Shown: in pieces, positions 1 through 9,222 of the stretch
How the letters are laid out: each line of letters opens with the position of its first letter
Numbering within the stretch: the first letter of the stretch is position 1
Source: an archaeon
Lineage (GTDB): Archaea > Nanobdellota > Nanobdellia > Pacearchaeales > GW2011-AR1
NCBI GenBank assembly: GCA_027343665.1
Contig: DAHWKL010000001.1
Span: forward strand, 190,773-254,772
Length of the DNA stretch: 64,000 bases
Reading direction: 5' to 3'
The notes under the pieces: generated by a model
The model's database searches: none
Seen by the model: only the letters and a program-made list of their open reading frames with translations
What the model was told of the DNA's origin: nothing
Position numbers and translations under genes: made by a program

Positions 1-45
1 CAGCAAAAGGTATTAACCCCAAAAGCGTAAAAAAAATTTAAATAG

Positions 46-67
46 TTCAAAATTCCCGAATTTTGAA
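46..67. promoter_or_regulatory. perfect palindrome upstream of the rpoH promoter
   Basis: Two 10-base arms, TTCAAAATTC and GAATTTTGAA, are exact reverse complements separated by CC. The palindrome ends 13 bases before the first TATA box of rpoH. It could be an operator for the RNA polymerase cluster or the terminator hairpin of a gene left of the window. Thirteen bases of its left half and centre recur at 7393-7405, upstream of the nusA-like gene. Confidence 0.5.
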
Positions 68-80
68 GATTATGGAAAGA

Positions 81-104
81 TTTATAAACTAATTTTTTAT
101 AAAA
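81..104 (+). promoter_or_regulatory. tandem TATA boxes of the rpoH-rpoB operon
   Basis: TTTATAAA occurs at 81-88 and again at about 96-104. By the spacing seen at other genes here (about 29-34 bases from TATA to start), the first would begin transcription near the TTG at 111 and the second near 126-130, leaving a roughly 40-base leader before the ATG at 168. Confidence 0.55.
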
Positions 105-167
105 TTTGTATTGTCTAATCTCCAAAGAGTATTATGCAAAACTAAACCAAATCCCCGACGACAAAAT

Positions 168-380
168 ATGCATATTCTACAACCAAAACACGTGAAACTA
201 AGCGAAAAACAGGCTGAAGAACTTTTAAACAAAATTAATGTCTCGAAAACCCAACTTCCAAAAATATTTTCTGATGATCCGGCTCTTCCGGAAGGGTGCG
301 GAGTGGGAGACATAATCCAAATAGAAAGGAAAGATTCTGAAACGGAAGAATTAAATGTGTATTACAGGGTGGTTGTATAA
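168..380 (+). CDS. rpoH: DNA-directed RNA polymerase subunit H
   Basis: This is the small archaeal RNA polymerase subunit H (homolog of the Rpb5 C-terminal domain), which sits near downstream DNA in the core enzyme. The protein opens with HILQPKH and carries QLPKIFSDDPAL and GVGDIIQIERK, the hallmark blocks of the family. From ATG 168 it is 70 aa, slightly short for the family (about 75-85). An in-frame TTG at 111 would add 19 basic residues and lies where a leaderless start would fall, so the start is uncertain. It overlaps rpoB by one base (TAATG), so the two are surely co-transcribed. Confidence 0.9.
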   Translation: MHILQPKHVKLSEKQAEELLNKINVSKTQLPKIFSDDPALPEGCGVGDIIQIERKDSETEELNVYYRVVV

Positions 381-3300
381 TGGTAGAGGGAAAAAGCCAC
401 CTTGTCGTCAAAAAATATCTGGAAGACCACTCGCTTGTCGAATCGAATATTATTTCTTACAATGAATTTGTCGAACATAGGATGCAGGAGATTGTTGATG
501 AGATATCTGGTTCAATAGAACAGGATGATGAAGAATTTAAGATAAAACTTGGAAAGATAGAGGTGGGAAGACCAATTGTCATTGAGGCAGACGGAAGTAC
601 TTCAACAATAATGCCTTATGAAGCAAGGTTAAGAAATCTTACTTATGCAGCTCCGATATACCTAGAACTCACTGTAAAAAAAGACGGGCAGGTTGACTCT
701 GAAGTTGTAGAGATAGGGAAGATTCCGGTTATGGTCAAAAGCAAAGTGTGCAACACATGGGGGCTTGACAAAGAAAAGCTCATAGAGAATTATCATGACC
801 CATTGGATGCCGGCGGATATTTTATAATAAAAGGAAATGAAAGAGTCATGGTTATGGCCGAGGATCTTGCCGAAAACCAGCCATTCATAGAAGAAAACTC
901 AAAAGGCCAGCTTAACCTAAAGCTCTTCTCCCTTAAAGGAACTTACAGAATCCCAACAACAATAAAAGAAGGAAAAGACGGAATTTTTGAAACTTCCTTC
1001 TCAAGATTCAAAGATGTTCCAACTATAATCCTTCTGAAAGCTCTTGGGCTCACAAAAGAAGCTGACATAGCAAGATACATCGAAAAAGAAACAGACAGTG
1101 TCATTGTCAATCTTTATGAATTCGCAAATATAGCGACGGAAGAAGATGCTATGATGTATATCGCCGAGAAAACAAATCTTCAAGGAACAAAAAAAGAAAT
1201 ACTTGACAGAGTAAAACAGAGAATCGATTCTTATCTTTTCCCACATATAGGACAAGACAAAGCTTCAAGAATAAAAAAAGCCGTGACAATCTGCAAGCTT
1301 GTGAAACAATTTCTTCTGGCAAAAGAAAATCCAAAACTTACAACAGACAAGGATCATTATGCGAACAAAAGGGTGAGGCTTTCCGGTGATTTGCTGACAA
1401 CTTTATTCAAAGTCAATCTGGGAATTCTCATAAGGGATTTACAATATTCCTTACAAAAATCATCTAAGAGGAAAAAATTCTTCTCGATAAAAGTCCTGGC
1501 AAAATCTACCCTTTTCAGCCACAGGATAGAATCAGCAATTGCAACCGGCTCATGGACGGGAGAAAGGAGCGGGGTCACTCAGAATATGGATAAGACTAAC
1601 TACCTTGCGACAATATCACAGTTGCAGAGAGTATCTAGCATGCTCGAATCCGGACAGGAAAATTTTGAAGCAAGAACGCTTCATCCGACACATTTCGGAA
1701 GATTCTGTCCTATCGAGACCCCTGAAGGAACCGAAATTGGCCTGAGAAAGAACCTTGCTCTCATGAGCAGGGTATCGACAAGGGTGGATATGGATGGGGA
1801 GAAATTCATGAAAGATTTAGAAAAATTTGGGCTTAACAAAGAGCTTAATGAAGGATATGAAGTATTCCTGAACGGAAATTACATTGGTAACGTGAAAGAT
1901 CCTAAAGCATTTTCGAATTTCATAAAGGAGAAAAGAAGAGCAGGGGAATTACCTGTTGAATTGAGCATAAGTGAAAAAGACGGGCTTCAATCGATCTCCA
2001 TGTCAACTGAACCTGGAAGAGTTCTTAGACCATTGATTGTTGTTGAAAACGGCGTCTCAAAACTTAAGGATGAACATCTGCTTGCATTAGAACAAGGAAA
2101 CCTGAAATGGGTGGACCTTGTGAAATCAGGAATTGTAGAATATTTGGATGCTTCCGAGGAAGAAAGTGCGCTTGTTGCACTTAATGACAAGGAGGTCACT
2201 CCTGAGCACACTCACATTGAAGTTGATCCTGTTGCATTCCTTGGTGCAGTTACAAGTCTAGTTCCTTACGGCAACCACGACCAGTCTTCAAGACTTAACA
2301 GAGGTTCAAAAACCCAGAAGCAGGCTTTGGGACTTTATGCTGCAAATTATCTTTGCCGTCTTGACACAGATGTTTCTGTACTGCAATATCCTCAAAAGCC
2401 ACTCGTAAGAAGTTTTGTTTATGATACTCTTAACACTTATCCTGCCGGACAGAATCTGACAGTTGCGATAATGACTTATGAAGGATATAACATGGAAGAT
2501 GCTCTGGTTTTGAACAAAGGAAGTCTGCAAAGAGGGATGGGAAGGAGTTTCTACTTCAGACCATATTCTGCCATAGAGATGAATTATGCAGGAGGATTAA
2601 AAGATGAAATAATCGTTCCAGAAAAAGATGTGTCAGGTTACAGGATGGAATCACTTTACAGATATCTTGAGGATGATGGAATAATCTACCCCGAAGCAGA
2701 TATAGGCGAGAGTGAAGTTTTGATAGGAAAGACGTCTCCTCCGAAATTCCTTTCGGAAGCGAGAGAGATTTCTGTAAGAACAAAGAAGGAATCAAGTGTT
2801 ACATTAAGACAGGAAGAAAAAGGAGTCGTGGAATCCGTTTTTGTAACAATCGACGATGAAGGGAATAAGATTGTCCAGGTTAAAACAAGGGATTTGAGAA
2901 TTCCGGAACTTGGAGATAAATTCGCAACTTCACATGGTCAGAAAGGAGTCATTGGTGCAATTGTTGATGAAGAAGACATTCCATTCACAAACTCGGGCAT
3001 GAGACCCGATGTTCTTTTCAACCCACACGGACTTCCAAGCCGTATGACTGTAGGATATTTAATAGAATTACTTGCCGGGAAGACTGCATCTTTAAGAGGA
3101 GAAGTCATTGACGGGACTTCGTTTTCAGGCGAATCAAAAGCCAGTCTTGAAGAACAACTTGAAAATTTGGGATTCAGATTTGACGGAAAGGAGACAATGA
3201 GAAGCGGAATCACAGGCAAAAAAATCGAAACCAAAATTTTCGTGGGAAATTTATACTATCTGAAATTGAAGTATATGGTCGCAAATAAGATACATGGAAG

Positions 3301-3643
3301 AGCTTCAGGTAAGATAGCACTTCTTACAAGGCAGCCAATTGAGGGAAGATCACGTGGGGGGGCTTTGAGACTTGGAGAAATGGAACAGCAAGCTCTTGTA
3401 GCCCATGGAGCATCCCTCCTTTTGAAAGAAAGATACGATTCAGACAAGGTGGTATTGCCAATATGTGCAAAATGCGGAGCAATAGCAATTGATGACAAGA
3501 TAAGAAAAAAGACCGTATGCCCTGAGTGCCATTCAGAAGAAGTTGAACCTGTTGAAGTTTCATACGCCTTCAAGCTTTTAATTGAAGAGCTTCAGGGACT
3601 TCATGTAAATACTAAATTTGAACTCAAGAATAAATATGAATAA
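380..3643 (+). CDS. rpoB: DNA-directed RNA polymerase subunit B (unsplit)
   Basis: This is the second largest RNA polymerase subunit, 1087 aa, with B'' and B' halves in one chain as in Thermococcales and Crenarchaeota rather than split as in many methanogens. Recognisable blocks are the early GGYFIIKGNERV, the FCPIETPEG motif near residue 445, GYNMEDALVLNKG, SHGQKGVIG, NPHGLPSRMT and the C-terminal GGALRLGEMEQ, followed by a CAKCG...CPEC zinc site. A GGTGG stretch lies just upstream of the ATG. Its last codons overlap the possible start of the next small gene. Confidence 0.98.
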   Translation: MVEGKSHLVVKKYLEDHSLVESNIISYNEFVEHRMQEIVDEISGSIEQDDEEFKIKLGKIEVGRPIVIEADGSTSTIMPYEARLRNLTYAAPIYLELTVKKDGQVDSEVVEIGKIPVMVKSKVCNTWGLDKEKLIENYHDPLDAGGYFIIKGNERVMVMAEDLAENQPFIEENSKGQLNLKLFSLKGTYRIPTTIKEGKDGIFETSFSRFKDVPTIILLKALGLTKEADIARYIEKETDSVIVNLYEFANIATEEDAMMYIAEKTNLQGTKKEILDRVKQRIDSYLFPHIGQDKASRIKKAVTICKLVKQFLLAKENPKLTTDKDHYANKRVRLSGDLLTTLFKVNLGILIRDLQYSLQKSSKRKKFFSIKVLAKSTLFSHRIESAIATGSWTGERSGVTQNMDKTNYLATISQLQRVSSMLESGQENFEARTLHPTHFGRFCPIETPEGTEIGLRKNLALMSRVSTRVDMDGEKFMKDLEKFGLNKELNEGYEVFLNGNYIGNVKDPKAFSNFIKEKRRAGELPVELSISEKDGLQSISMSTEPGRVLRPLIVVENGVSKLKDEHLLALEQGNLKWVDLVKSGIVEYLDASEEESALVALNDKEVTPEHTHIEVDPVAFLGAVTSLVPYGNHDQSSRLNRGSKTQKQALGLYAANYLCRLDTDVSVLQYPQKPLVRSFVYDTLNTYPAGQNLTVAIMTYEGYNMEDALVLNKGSLQRGMGRSFYFRPYSAIEMNYAGGLKDEIIVPEKDVSGYRMESLYRYLEDDGIIYPEADIGESEVLIGKTSPPKFLSEAREISVRTKKESSVTLRQEEKGVVESVFVTIDDEGNKIVQVKTRDLRIPELGDKFATSHGQKGVIGAIVDEEDIPFTNSGMRPDVLFNPHGLPSRMTVGYLIELLAGKTASLRGEVIDGTSFSGESKASLEEQLENLGFRFDGKETMRSGITGKKIETKIFVGNLYYLKLKYMVANKIHGRASGKIALLTRQPIEGRSRGGALRLGEMEQQALVAHGASLLLKERYDSDKVVLPICAKCGAIAIDDKIRKKTVCPECHSEEVEPVEVSYAFKLLIEELQGLHVNTKFELKNKYE

Positions 3644-3902
3644 AATGAAAACGATTGAAAACAGAACAACTGGAAGGGAGATGGAAGGAATGAGTGAGAT
3701 GCATTATGAAAGAATCAGGCAAGCAACAAAAGATTTACAGTTAGAAGATACAGATATAGGAACAGGGTCATCCCTAGTTGAAGGAATAAGATATGCTTTC
3801 GCTGCCAGATCTTTCAGGTATGAAGCAAAACCTGAAATGATAATAAACGGTGTTCCACATATCTACCACTTAACCAAGATTACACAGGAGAGAAAAAACT
3901 AA
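3636..3902 (+). CDS. small unknown protein between rpoB and rpoA
   Basis: This is an 88-aa, charged, soluble protein I do not recognise. It is not ribosomal protein L30e, which occupies this neighbourhood in many archaea. The proposed ATG overlaps the rpoB stop by eight bases. A later in-frame ATG at 3690 is preceded by a purine-rich GGGAGATGGAAGGA and may be the true start. It ends one base before rpoA, so it is locked into the polymerase operon, which suggests (inference) co-expression or a role with the polymerase. Confidence 0.6.
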   Translation: MNKMKTIENRTTGREMEGMSEMHYERIRQATKDLQLEDTDIGTGSSLVEGIRYAFAARSFRYEAKPEMIINGVPHIYHLTKITQERKN

Positions 3903-3903
3903 A

Positions 3904-6900
3904 ATGAAAAATCAAATAAGCAAAAAAATCGGGGAAATAAAGTTTTCATTACTTAGTCCTGAGGAAATAAAAAAGATTTCAGTAGCAAAGATTGTCACCC
4001 CTGAACTTTATGATATCGACGGGTATCCTGTAGACGGTGGACTTATGGACTTAAGATTGGGGGCAATTGACCCGGGAGTTAGATGCAGAACTTGCGGAGG
4101 AAAGATAAAAGAATGCCTCGGGCACCCTGGAAGTATTGACCTTGCTAAGCCAATAATACACCTAAAGTATGTCCCCGTGATAGAATTAGGACTCAGATGT
4201 TTCTGCCGTGAATGTGGAAAACTTATGCTTGATGAAAAAGACCTGAAAAAATATTCTCCGAGCGAAAGAGCAAAAAAAGCAAAGGACGCAAAAAAATGCC
4301 CTTACTGCCATGCTTCACAGGAAAAGGTAAAGCTTGACAAGCCCACAAGTTTTTACAAAGGAAAATCAAGAATGTTCCCGACCGAAATAAGAGAGCATCT
4401 TGCCAAGATAACCGATCCTGAACTTAAAAAAATAGGGATAGATCCAAGGACATGCAGAATTGAATGGGCAGTTTTGAATTCACTCATAGTTCCTCCGGTG
4501 ACTGTAAGGCCAAGTATAATTTTGGAATCTGGCGAGAGAAGTGAAGATGATTTAACACATAAATTATCAGATATAATTCGTGCGAACCAAAGGCTCTGGG
4601 AAAACCTGAATGCAGGAGCACCTGAAGTGATAATAGAAGATCTCTGGGACTTGCTGCAATACCATATCACAACTTTCTTTGACAACACAGTCGCAAGAGT
4701 TCCTCCTGCAAGACATAGAAGCGGACAGCCGTTAAAAACAATAACTGAAAGAATAAAAGGAAAAGAAGGAAGAATAAGGAAGAATATTGCAGGAAAAAGA
4801 GTAAATTATTCAGGAAGAACTGTCATAAGCCCGGATCCAAACATAAGAATAAATGAAGTGGGAATACCTTTCGAAATCGCAAAAGTTGTAACGGTCGCTG
4901 AAACTGTGAATGATTACAACATAGAAAAACTTTCCAAATTAATAAGAATGGGTGAAAATTGGCCAGGTGCAAGTTATGTAATAAGACCTGACGGAAGAAG
5001 AAAAAAAATAACTCTTGATCTGCAGGAGGAGATAATCCAAGAACTTAAATCAGGATACAAAGTCGAAAGACATCTTCAGGACGGTGATATTGTCCTTTTC
5101 AACAGACACCCGTCACTTCATAGGGCAAGTCTTATGGCACATTATGTGAGAGTTCTCCCCGGAAAAACTTTCAGAGTTCATCCTGCGGCGGCAAATCCTT
5201 ACAATGCTGATTTCGATGGTGATGAAATGAATATACACTCACCACAAACAGAGGAAGCAAGAGCTGAGGCAAAGATACTTCTTGATGTAAAACAAAACCT
5301 TATCTCCCCAAAGAACAATACAAATCTAGTCGGTTGTATTGTCGACGCTATCACTGGAAATTATATCTTAGGGAAGAGGGAACTCACAAAAGAAGAAGCA
5401 AACCAGATACTTTACAAATCAGGCATCGTTGCGGATATCTCAACTAAGACAATATCAGGAAAAGAAGTTTTCTCTTATGTGCTTCCTGAGATAAATTTCT
5501 CCAATGAATCCATAGAGATAAAGAAAGGAAAATTCGTCAAAGGGGACATTGATAAAAATACTTTCGGAGATGAAGAAGGCGAACTTGTAAAAGTGATAGA
5601 TGAAAAGTTCGGGAGAAACGAAGCATTTGAGTCAATAAGAAAAGCTTTCAATCTTGGTAAAAATTACTTATCTGAAGTTGGGATTACAGCTTCAGTCGAG
5701 GATTTTGATCTTGATCAGGAAACAATAGAAGAAAGTGAAAAAGTAATAAGATCTACTGAAAAAAGAGCGGAAGAGATCCTTGAATCGTATAGGAACGGAA
5801 CACTTGAAATTATCCCAGGCAAAACCGTTGAAGAATCAAGAGAGATTCATCTGCTTAAAGTCCTCAATGAAGTAAGAACAAAGGTGGGTGCAATAGTAAA
5901 AGAAAGGTTCCCGGAAACAAACCCAGTAAGCAACATGATAAAATCCGGCGGCGGTGGGAATACTCTGAATATAACTCAGATGGCATCGTGTGTAGGACAG
6001 CAGGCTTTCGCAGGAGGGAGAATCAGTATAGGATATTCGGAAAGGACCCTTCCTTTCTTCAAAAGAGGAGACTTATCTCCAAGATCAAGAGGATTTATCA
6101 GGAGTGCTTTCATAAAAGGCCTCAAACCAGATGAATTTTTCTTTCAGGCAATAACCGGACGTGACTCACTTATGGACACCGCACTAAGAACACCAAAGTC
6201 GGGTTATTTGTACAGACGTTTGGCAAATGCACTCCAGGATATGAGGGTAGAATACGATGGTACAATAAGAGATTCTGGAAACAATATAATACAATTTCAG
6301 TATGGTGCCGACGGATATGATGTATCAAAAATACACTTAAAGGAAAAGATATCTCCTGGTGAAGCAATAGGACTTGTAACAGCACAGTCTTTCGGTGAAG
6401 CTTCAACACAGATGGTTTTGAATACTTTCCACATGGCAGGTGTTGCTGAAATGCAGGTGACAACGGGACTTCCAAGGATAATCGAGATCTTTGACGCTAG
6501 AAAGAAACCTTCTTCACCTAAGATGGAAATCTATCTTGAAAAAGATTACAACAATGAAAAAGACGCTAAAGTGTTCGCAGAAAAAATAAAAGAGGTCACG
6601 TTAAAAGAAGTCTCATCAGAAATAAATCTTGATTTTGGAAACAAGAAAATAGTAATCAATCTTGATAATAATGAACTCCGAAAGACCCACACAACACCTG
6701 TAAAAGTTGTAGAGAGACTCAGAGATCTTGGATTTAAAGTTGAAACCAGGGGAAACTCAATTGTTCTCAATGCTGCTGAGTATGGATTCAAAGAAATTTA
6801 TCAGCTAAAAGAGAAACTCAAGAAATCTATAATTTCCGGCGTCAAAGGAGTAGAGCAGATATTGATTGTTAAAAAAGACAAAGACTATGCAGTTATAACT

Positions 6901-7392
6901 CTTGGGACAAATTTGAAAGAAATAATAAAACTTAAAGAAGTTGATAAAAAGAAACTTATCTCAAACGACCTTTATGAAGTTGCTGAAATCTTTGGTATAG
7001 AAGCTGCAAGACAATTGATAATCAATGAAATCAAAGAAGTTCTGAACTCACAGGGATTGGATATTCACATAAAGCACCTTGAGCTCATTGCTGACGCCAT
7101 GACTAACACTGGAGATGTAAAAGGGGTCACAAGGATGGGAATCATAATGCAAAAAGCATCGATACTTGCAAGGGCAACATTCGAGACACCTGTAAAACAG
7201 TTTGTGAATGCGATAATTAAGGGCTCAACAGATAAGCTTGAAAGCGTAATAGAGAATGTAATCCTGAACCAGCCAGTCCCCGTTGGAACAGGGCTCCCCG
7301 GACTCCTTGTTAATGTTATTGGTTCTCTATCCGGAAACGATAAGAACAAGAAGACCGCAGAGAAGAAAGTCGTCGAAGCGAGCAACAATTAA
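3904..7392 (+). CDS. rpoA: DNA-directed RNA polymerase subunit A, fused A' and A''
   Basis: This is the largest polymerase subunit as a single 1162-aa chain. The catalytic magnesium loop NADFDGDEMN lies near residue 435. Early cysteine motifs CRTCGGKIKECLGH and CRECGKL...CPYC bind zinc. The sequence runs without a stop through the usual A'/A'' boundary into EAIGLVTAQSFGEASTQM and ends with TNTGDVKGVTRMG and a basic tail. Most archaea split this gene into rpoA1 and rpoA2; unsplit forms are known in Thaumarchaeota and some other lineages. A GGAGA lies about 13 bases before the ATG, as expected for an internal operon gene. Confidence 0.97.
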   Translation: MKNQISKKIGEIKFSLLSPEEIKKISVAKIVTPELYDIDGYPVDGGLMDLRLGAIDPGVRCRTCGGKIKECLGHPGSIDLAKPIIHLKYVPVIELGLRCFCRECGKLMLDEKDLKKYSPSERAKKAKDAKKCPYCHASQEKVKLDKPTSFYKGKSRMFPTEIREHLAKITDPELKKIGIDPRTCRIEWAVLNSLIVPPVTVRPSIILESGERSEDDLTHKLSDIIRANQRLWENLNAGAPEVIIEDLWDLLQYHITTFFDNTVARVPPARHRSGQPLKTITERIKGKEGRIRKNIAGKRVNYSGRTVISPDPNIRINEVGIPFEIAKVVTVAETVNDYNIEKLSKLIRMGENWPGASYVIRPDGRRKKITLDLQEEIIQELKSGYKVERHLQDGDIVLFNRHPSLHRASLMAHYVRVLPGKTFRVHPAAANPYNADFDGDEMNIHSPQTEEARAEAKILLDVKQNLISPKNNTNLVGCIVDAITGNYILGKRELTKEEANQILYKSGIVADISTKTISGKEVFSYVLPEINFSNESIEIKKGKFVKGDIDKNTFGDEEGELVKVIDEKFGRNEAFESIRKAFNLGKNYLSEVGITASVEDFDLDQETIEESEKVIRSTEKRAEEILESYRNGTLEIIPGKTVEESREIHLLKVLNEVRTKVGAIVKERFPETNPVSNMIKSGGGGNTLNITQMASCVGQQAFAGGRISIGYSERTLPFFKRGDLSPRSRGFIRSAFIKGLKPDEFFFQAITGRDSLMDTALRTPKSGYLYRRLANALQDMRVEYDGTIRDSGNNIIQFQYGADGYDVSKIHLKEKISPGEAIGLVTAQSFGEASTQMVLNTFHMAGVAEMQVTTGLPRIIEIFDARKKPSSPKMEIYLEKDYNNEKDAKVFAEKIKEVTLKEVSSEINLDFGNKKIVINLDNNELRKTHTTPVKVVERLRDLGFKVETRGNSIVLNAAEYGFKEIYQLKEKLKKSIISGVKGVEQILIVKKDKDYAVITLGTNLKEIIKLKEVDKKKLISNDLYEVAEIFGIEAARQLIINEIKEVLNSQGLDIHIKHLELIADAMTNTGDVKGVTRMGIIMQKASILARATFETPVKQFVNAIIKGSTDKLESVIENVILNQPVPVGTGLPGLLVNVIGSLSGNDKNKKTAEKKVVEASNN

Positions 7393-7445
7393 TCAAAATT
7401 CCCGATTTCCGACGGCAAAATTATTAAGATAAATAAAAACAACAT

Positions 7446-7453
7446 TTTATAAA
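7446..7453 (+). promoter_or_regulatory. TATA box of the nusA-like gene
   Basis: TTTATAAA begins 34 bases before ATG 7480, so the transcript is probably leaderless. It lies downstream of the 13-base match (7393-7405) to the palindrome in front of rpoH, so both promoters may share a regulator. Confidence 0.55.
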
Positions 7454-7479
7454 GAAGTTGTGTATAAAGAGTTTATACG

Positions 7480-7896
7480 ATGGTAAACACTATTGACATG
7501 CAGGATTTGAGACACCTTAATTTATTCAGGAAAGTGACTCACCTCGAAACGAGATACTGTTTTAGTTATAATGAAATACTCATGTTCTGCGTTCCGAGGC
7601 GCGATATATCAAGAGGCTTGGGGAAAAACGGGGAAAACCTGAAAAAAATGTCGGATATTCTCAGAAAAAGGATAAGAATAATCCCAATCCCAAACGGCAT
7701 TGAAGAGGCAAAGCAGTTCATACAGGCAGTAATTGCACCAGTAGGTTTCAAAGATATTGAAATCACGCCAAATGAAATAATAGTCAATGCAGGAAGTGAG
7801 AATAAAGCAGCACTCTTGGGTCGAAACAAGAGACGCCTGAATGAGATGAAAGAGATCGTGAAAGATTTCTTCAAAGTCGATTACCGAGTCATATAA
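7480..7896 (+). CDS. nusA: NusA-like KH-domain transcription factor
   Basis: This 138-aa archaeal NusA-like protein consists of KH-type RNA-binding domains only. It has the GLGKNGENLKKM loop (a GxxG KH motif) near residue 50 and a second copy, LLGRNKRRLNEMKEI, near the C terminus. Archaeal NusA lacks the S1 and N-terminal polymerase-binding domains of the bacterial protein, matching the short length. Position after rpoA and before rpsL is the conserved archaeal order. It has its own TATA box and probably a leaderless start. Confidence 0.88.
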   Translation: MVNTIDMQDLRHLNLFRKVTHLETRYCFSYNEILMFCVPRRDISRGLGKNGENLKKMSDILRKRIRIIPIPNGIEEAKQFIQAVIAPVGFKDIEITPNEIIVNAGSENKAALLGRNKRRLNEMKEIVKDFFKVDYRVI

Positions 7897-7943
7897 TTTT
7901 TTGGATATAAATTATTATAAAGTAAGGTACTAATTTTTTGTTT

Positions 7944-8738
7944 ATGAGGCATGACAAATTAATCAGGGACGGCATTCCTGCAATACTTAATGAAAAAGGC
8001 ATTAAGTATTCATCACACTTAATTGTCGGAAAAAAGTATGAAGAAGCACTGAAAGCGAAATTGATAGAGGAGGTTTATGAATTCGTTGATAAGATGGATC
8101 CTGAAGAAATGGCGGATGTTGAAACTGTTCTTGATACAATATATAACTATTATAGAATTGACCGAGATGAAGTCAGAAGACTGAAAGAAAGCAAATTGGC
8201 CAAGAGAGGCGGTTTCGAAAAGGGGATATTCCTTGATGAAACCCATAGGAGCAATTCTCAAAATTATGAAAATTGCTTTTTCTGCAAGACTTACCATGAT
8301 GGCAAGGAAGTGTTTTCCGAGAATCAGTTTTTCTATTCGAGATTCGACAGGTTCCCAGTCGAGCCGGGCCACCTTGAGGTAATACCCAAAAGACATTTCG
8401 CCAACCTCGATGACATGACCCAGCTTGAATGGAATTTCATATTGCCGATGATAAAAGAGACAGTTAATAAAATTAATGAGTCAGATTTGAGGAAAGTCTA
8501 TAAAGATTTACAGACAGATTTCCCTGAAGGAAAATCGATGAGACTTCTTGAAGAAGCACTGAATTCGCCATTCTTAAATAAAACCCCCGATGCTCGCAAT
8601 CATTTTATCAATGATGGACGCGCGGCAGGAAGGACGATAGATCATTTCCACTGGCACATACTTCCTAGGTACAACGGTGACGTCGAAAATCCTCGAGGTG
8701 GGGGAAGACATATAATCCCCGGGAAAGGTTCTTACTAA
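7944..8738 (+). CDS. MazG-like NTP pyrophosphohydrolase fused to HIT hydrolase
   Basis: This 264-aa protein has two enzymatic parts. Residues 1 to about 100 (opening MRHDKLIRDGIP, then KLIEEVYEF, ADVETVLDTIY and RGGFEKGIFL) match the small MazG-like house-cleaning family COG4997, helical NTP pyrophosphohydrolases. From about residue 107 it is a HIT domain: CFFCK, EPGHLEVIPKRH, then the catalytic triad HFHWHILPR with H234, H236 and H238, and a GGGRHIIPGK tail as in Ap4A-hydrolase-type HIT proteins. I infer a nucleotide sanitation enzyme acting on abnormal NTPs and dinucleoside polyphosphates. It lies between nusA and rpsL, an unusual place. ATG 7944 follows a TATA at 7913-7922; an upstream TTG at 7938 is less likely. 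Confidence 0.85.
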   Translation: MRHDKLIRDGIPAILNEKGIKYSSHLIVGKKYEEALKAKLIEEVYEFVDKMDPEEMADVETVLDTIYNYYRIDRDEVRRLKESKLAKRGGFEKGIFLDETHRSNSQNYENCFFCKTYHDGKEVFSENQFFYSRFDRFPVEPGHLEVIPKRHFANLDDMTQLEWNFILPMIKETVNKINESDLRKVYKDLQTDFPEGKSMRLLEEALNSPFLNKTPDARNHFINDGRAAGRTIDHFHWHILPRYNGDVENPRGGGRHIIPGKGSY

Positions 8739-8764
8739 AAATCTGCGAATAATTCAAGTAAAAG

Positions 8765-8772
8765 TTTATAAA
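8765..8772 (+). promoter_or_regulatory. TATA box of rpsL
   Basis: TTTATAAA begins 34 bases before the rpsL ATG, consistent with a leaderless or near-leaderless mRNA. Confidence 0.55.
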
Positions 8773-8798
8773 CCAATTTTCTTAAGATTAATCATACA

Positions 8799-9221
8799 AT
8801 GGGATTAAAAAGTGCGTTCAAAAAATCAAAAGACAGAAAGAAATTCCGATGGAAAGACAAGGGGTATAAAGCACATACTCTTGACCTTTTCGCGAAATCC
8901 GATCCACTCGGAGGTGCGAACCAAGCAAAAGGAATCGTGCTCTCAAAGTTCCAGAAAGAAGCAAGACAGCCGAATTCAGCGATGAGAAAATGCTGCAGAG
9001 TACAACTCACCAAAAATGGAAAAGTTGTCGGTGCATTCATACCAGGAAATCTCGCCCAAAAATTCATAGATGAACATGATGAAGTCATGATTGAAAGAAT
9101 CGGCGGGAAACAGGGAAAAAGTAAAGGCGACATGCCCGGAATCAGGTACCAAGTTATAAAAGTAAATGATCAGCCTCTTGACAGACTTTGGATGGGGAAG
9201 ATACAAAAAGGTAGAAGATAA
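8799..9221 (+). CDS. rpsL: 30S ribosomal protein S12 (uS12)
   Basis: This is the decoding-centre ribosomal protein, 140 aa, close to the archaeal length. It has [15 protein letters not shown] near the N terminus, the conserved [15 protein letters not shown] segment near residue 55 (PNSA loop of the decoding site) and the [14 protein letters not shown] block. The stop is followed one base later by the ATG of a small gene, giving an rpsL-unknown-rpsG operon. Confidence 0.97.
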   Translation: MGLKSAFKKSKDRKKFRWKDKGYKAHTLDLFAKSDPLGGANQAKGIVLSKFQKEARQPNSAMRKCCRVQLTKNGKVVGAFIPGNLAQKFIDEHDEVMIERIGGKQGKSKGDMPGIRYQVIKVNDQPLDRLWMGKIQKGRR

Positions 9222-9222
9222 G

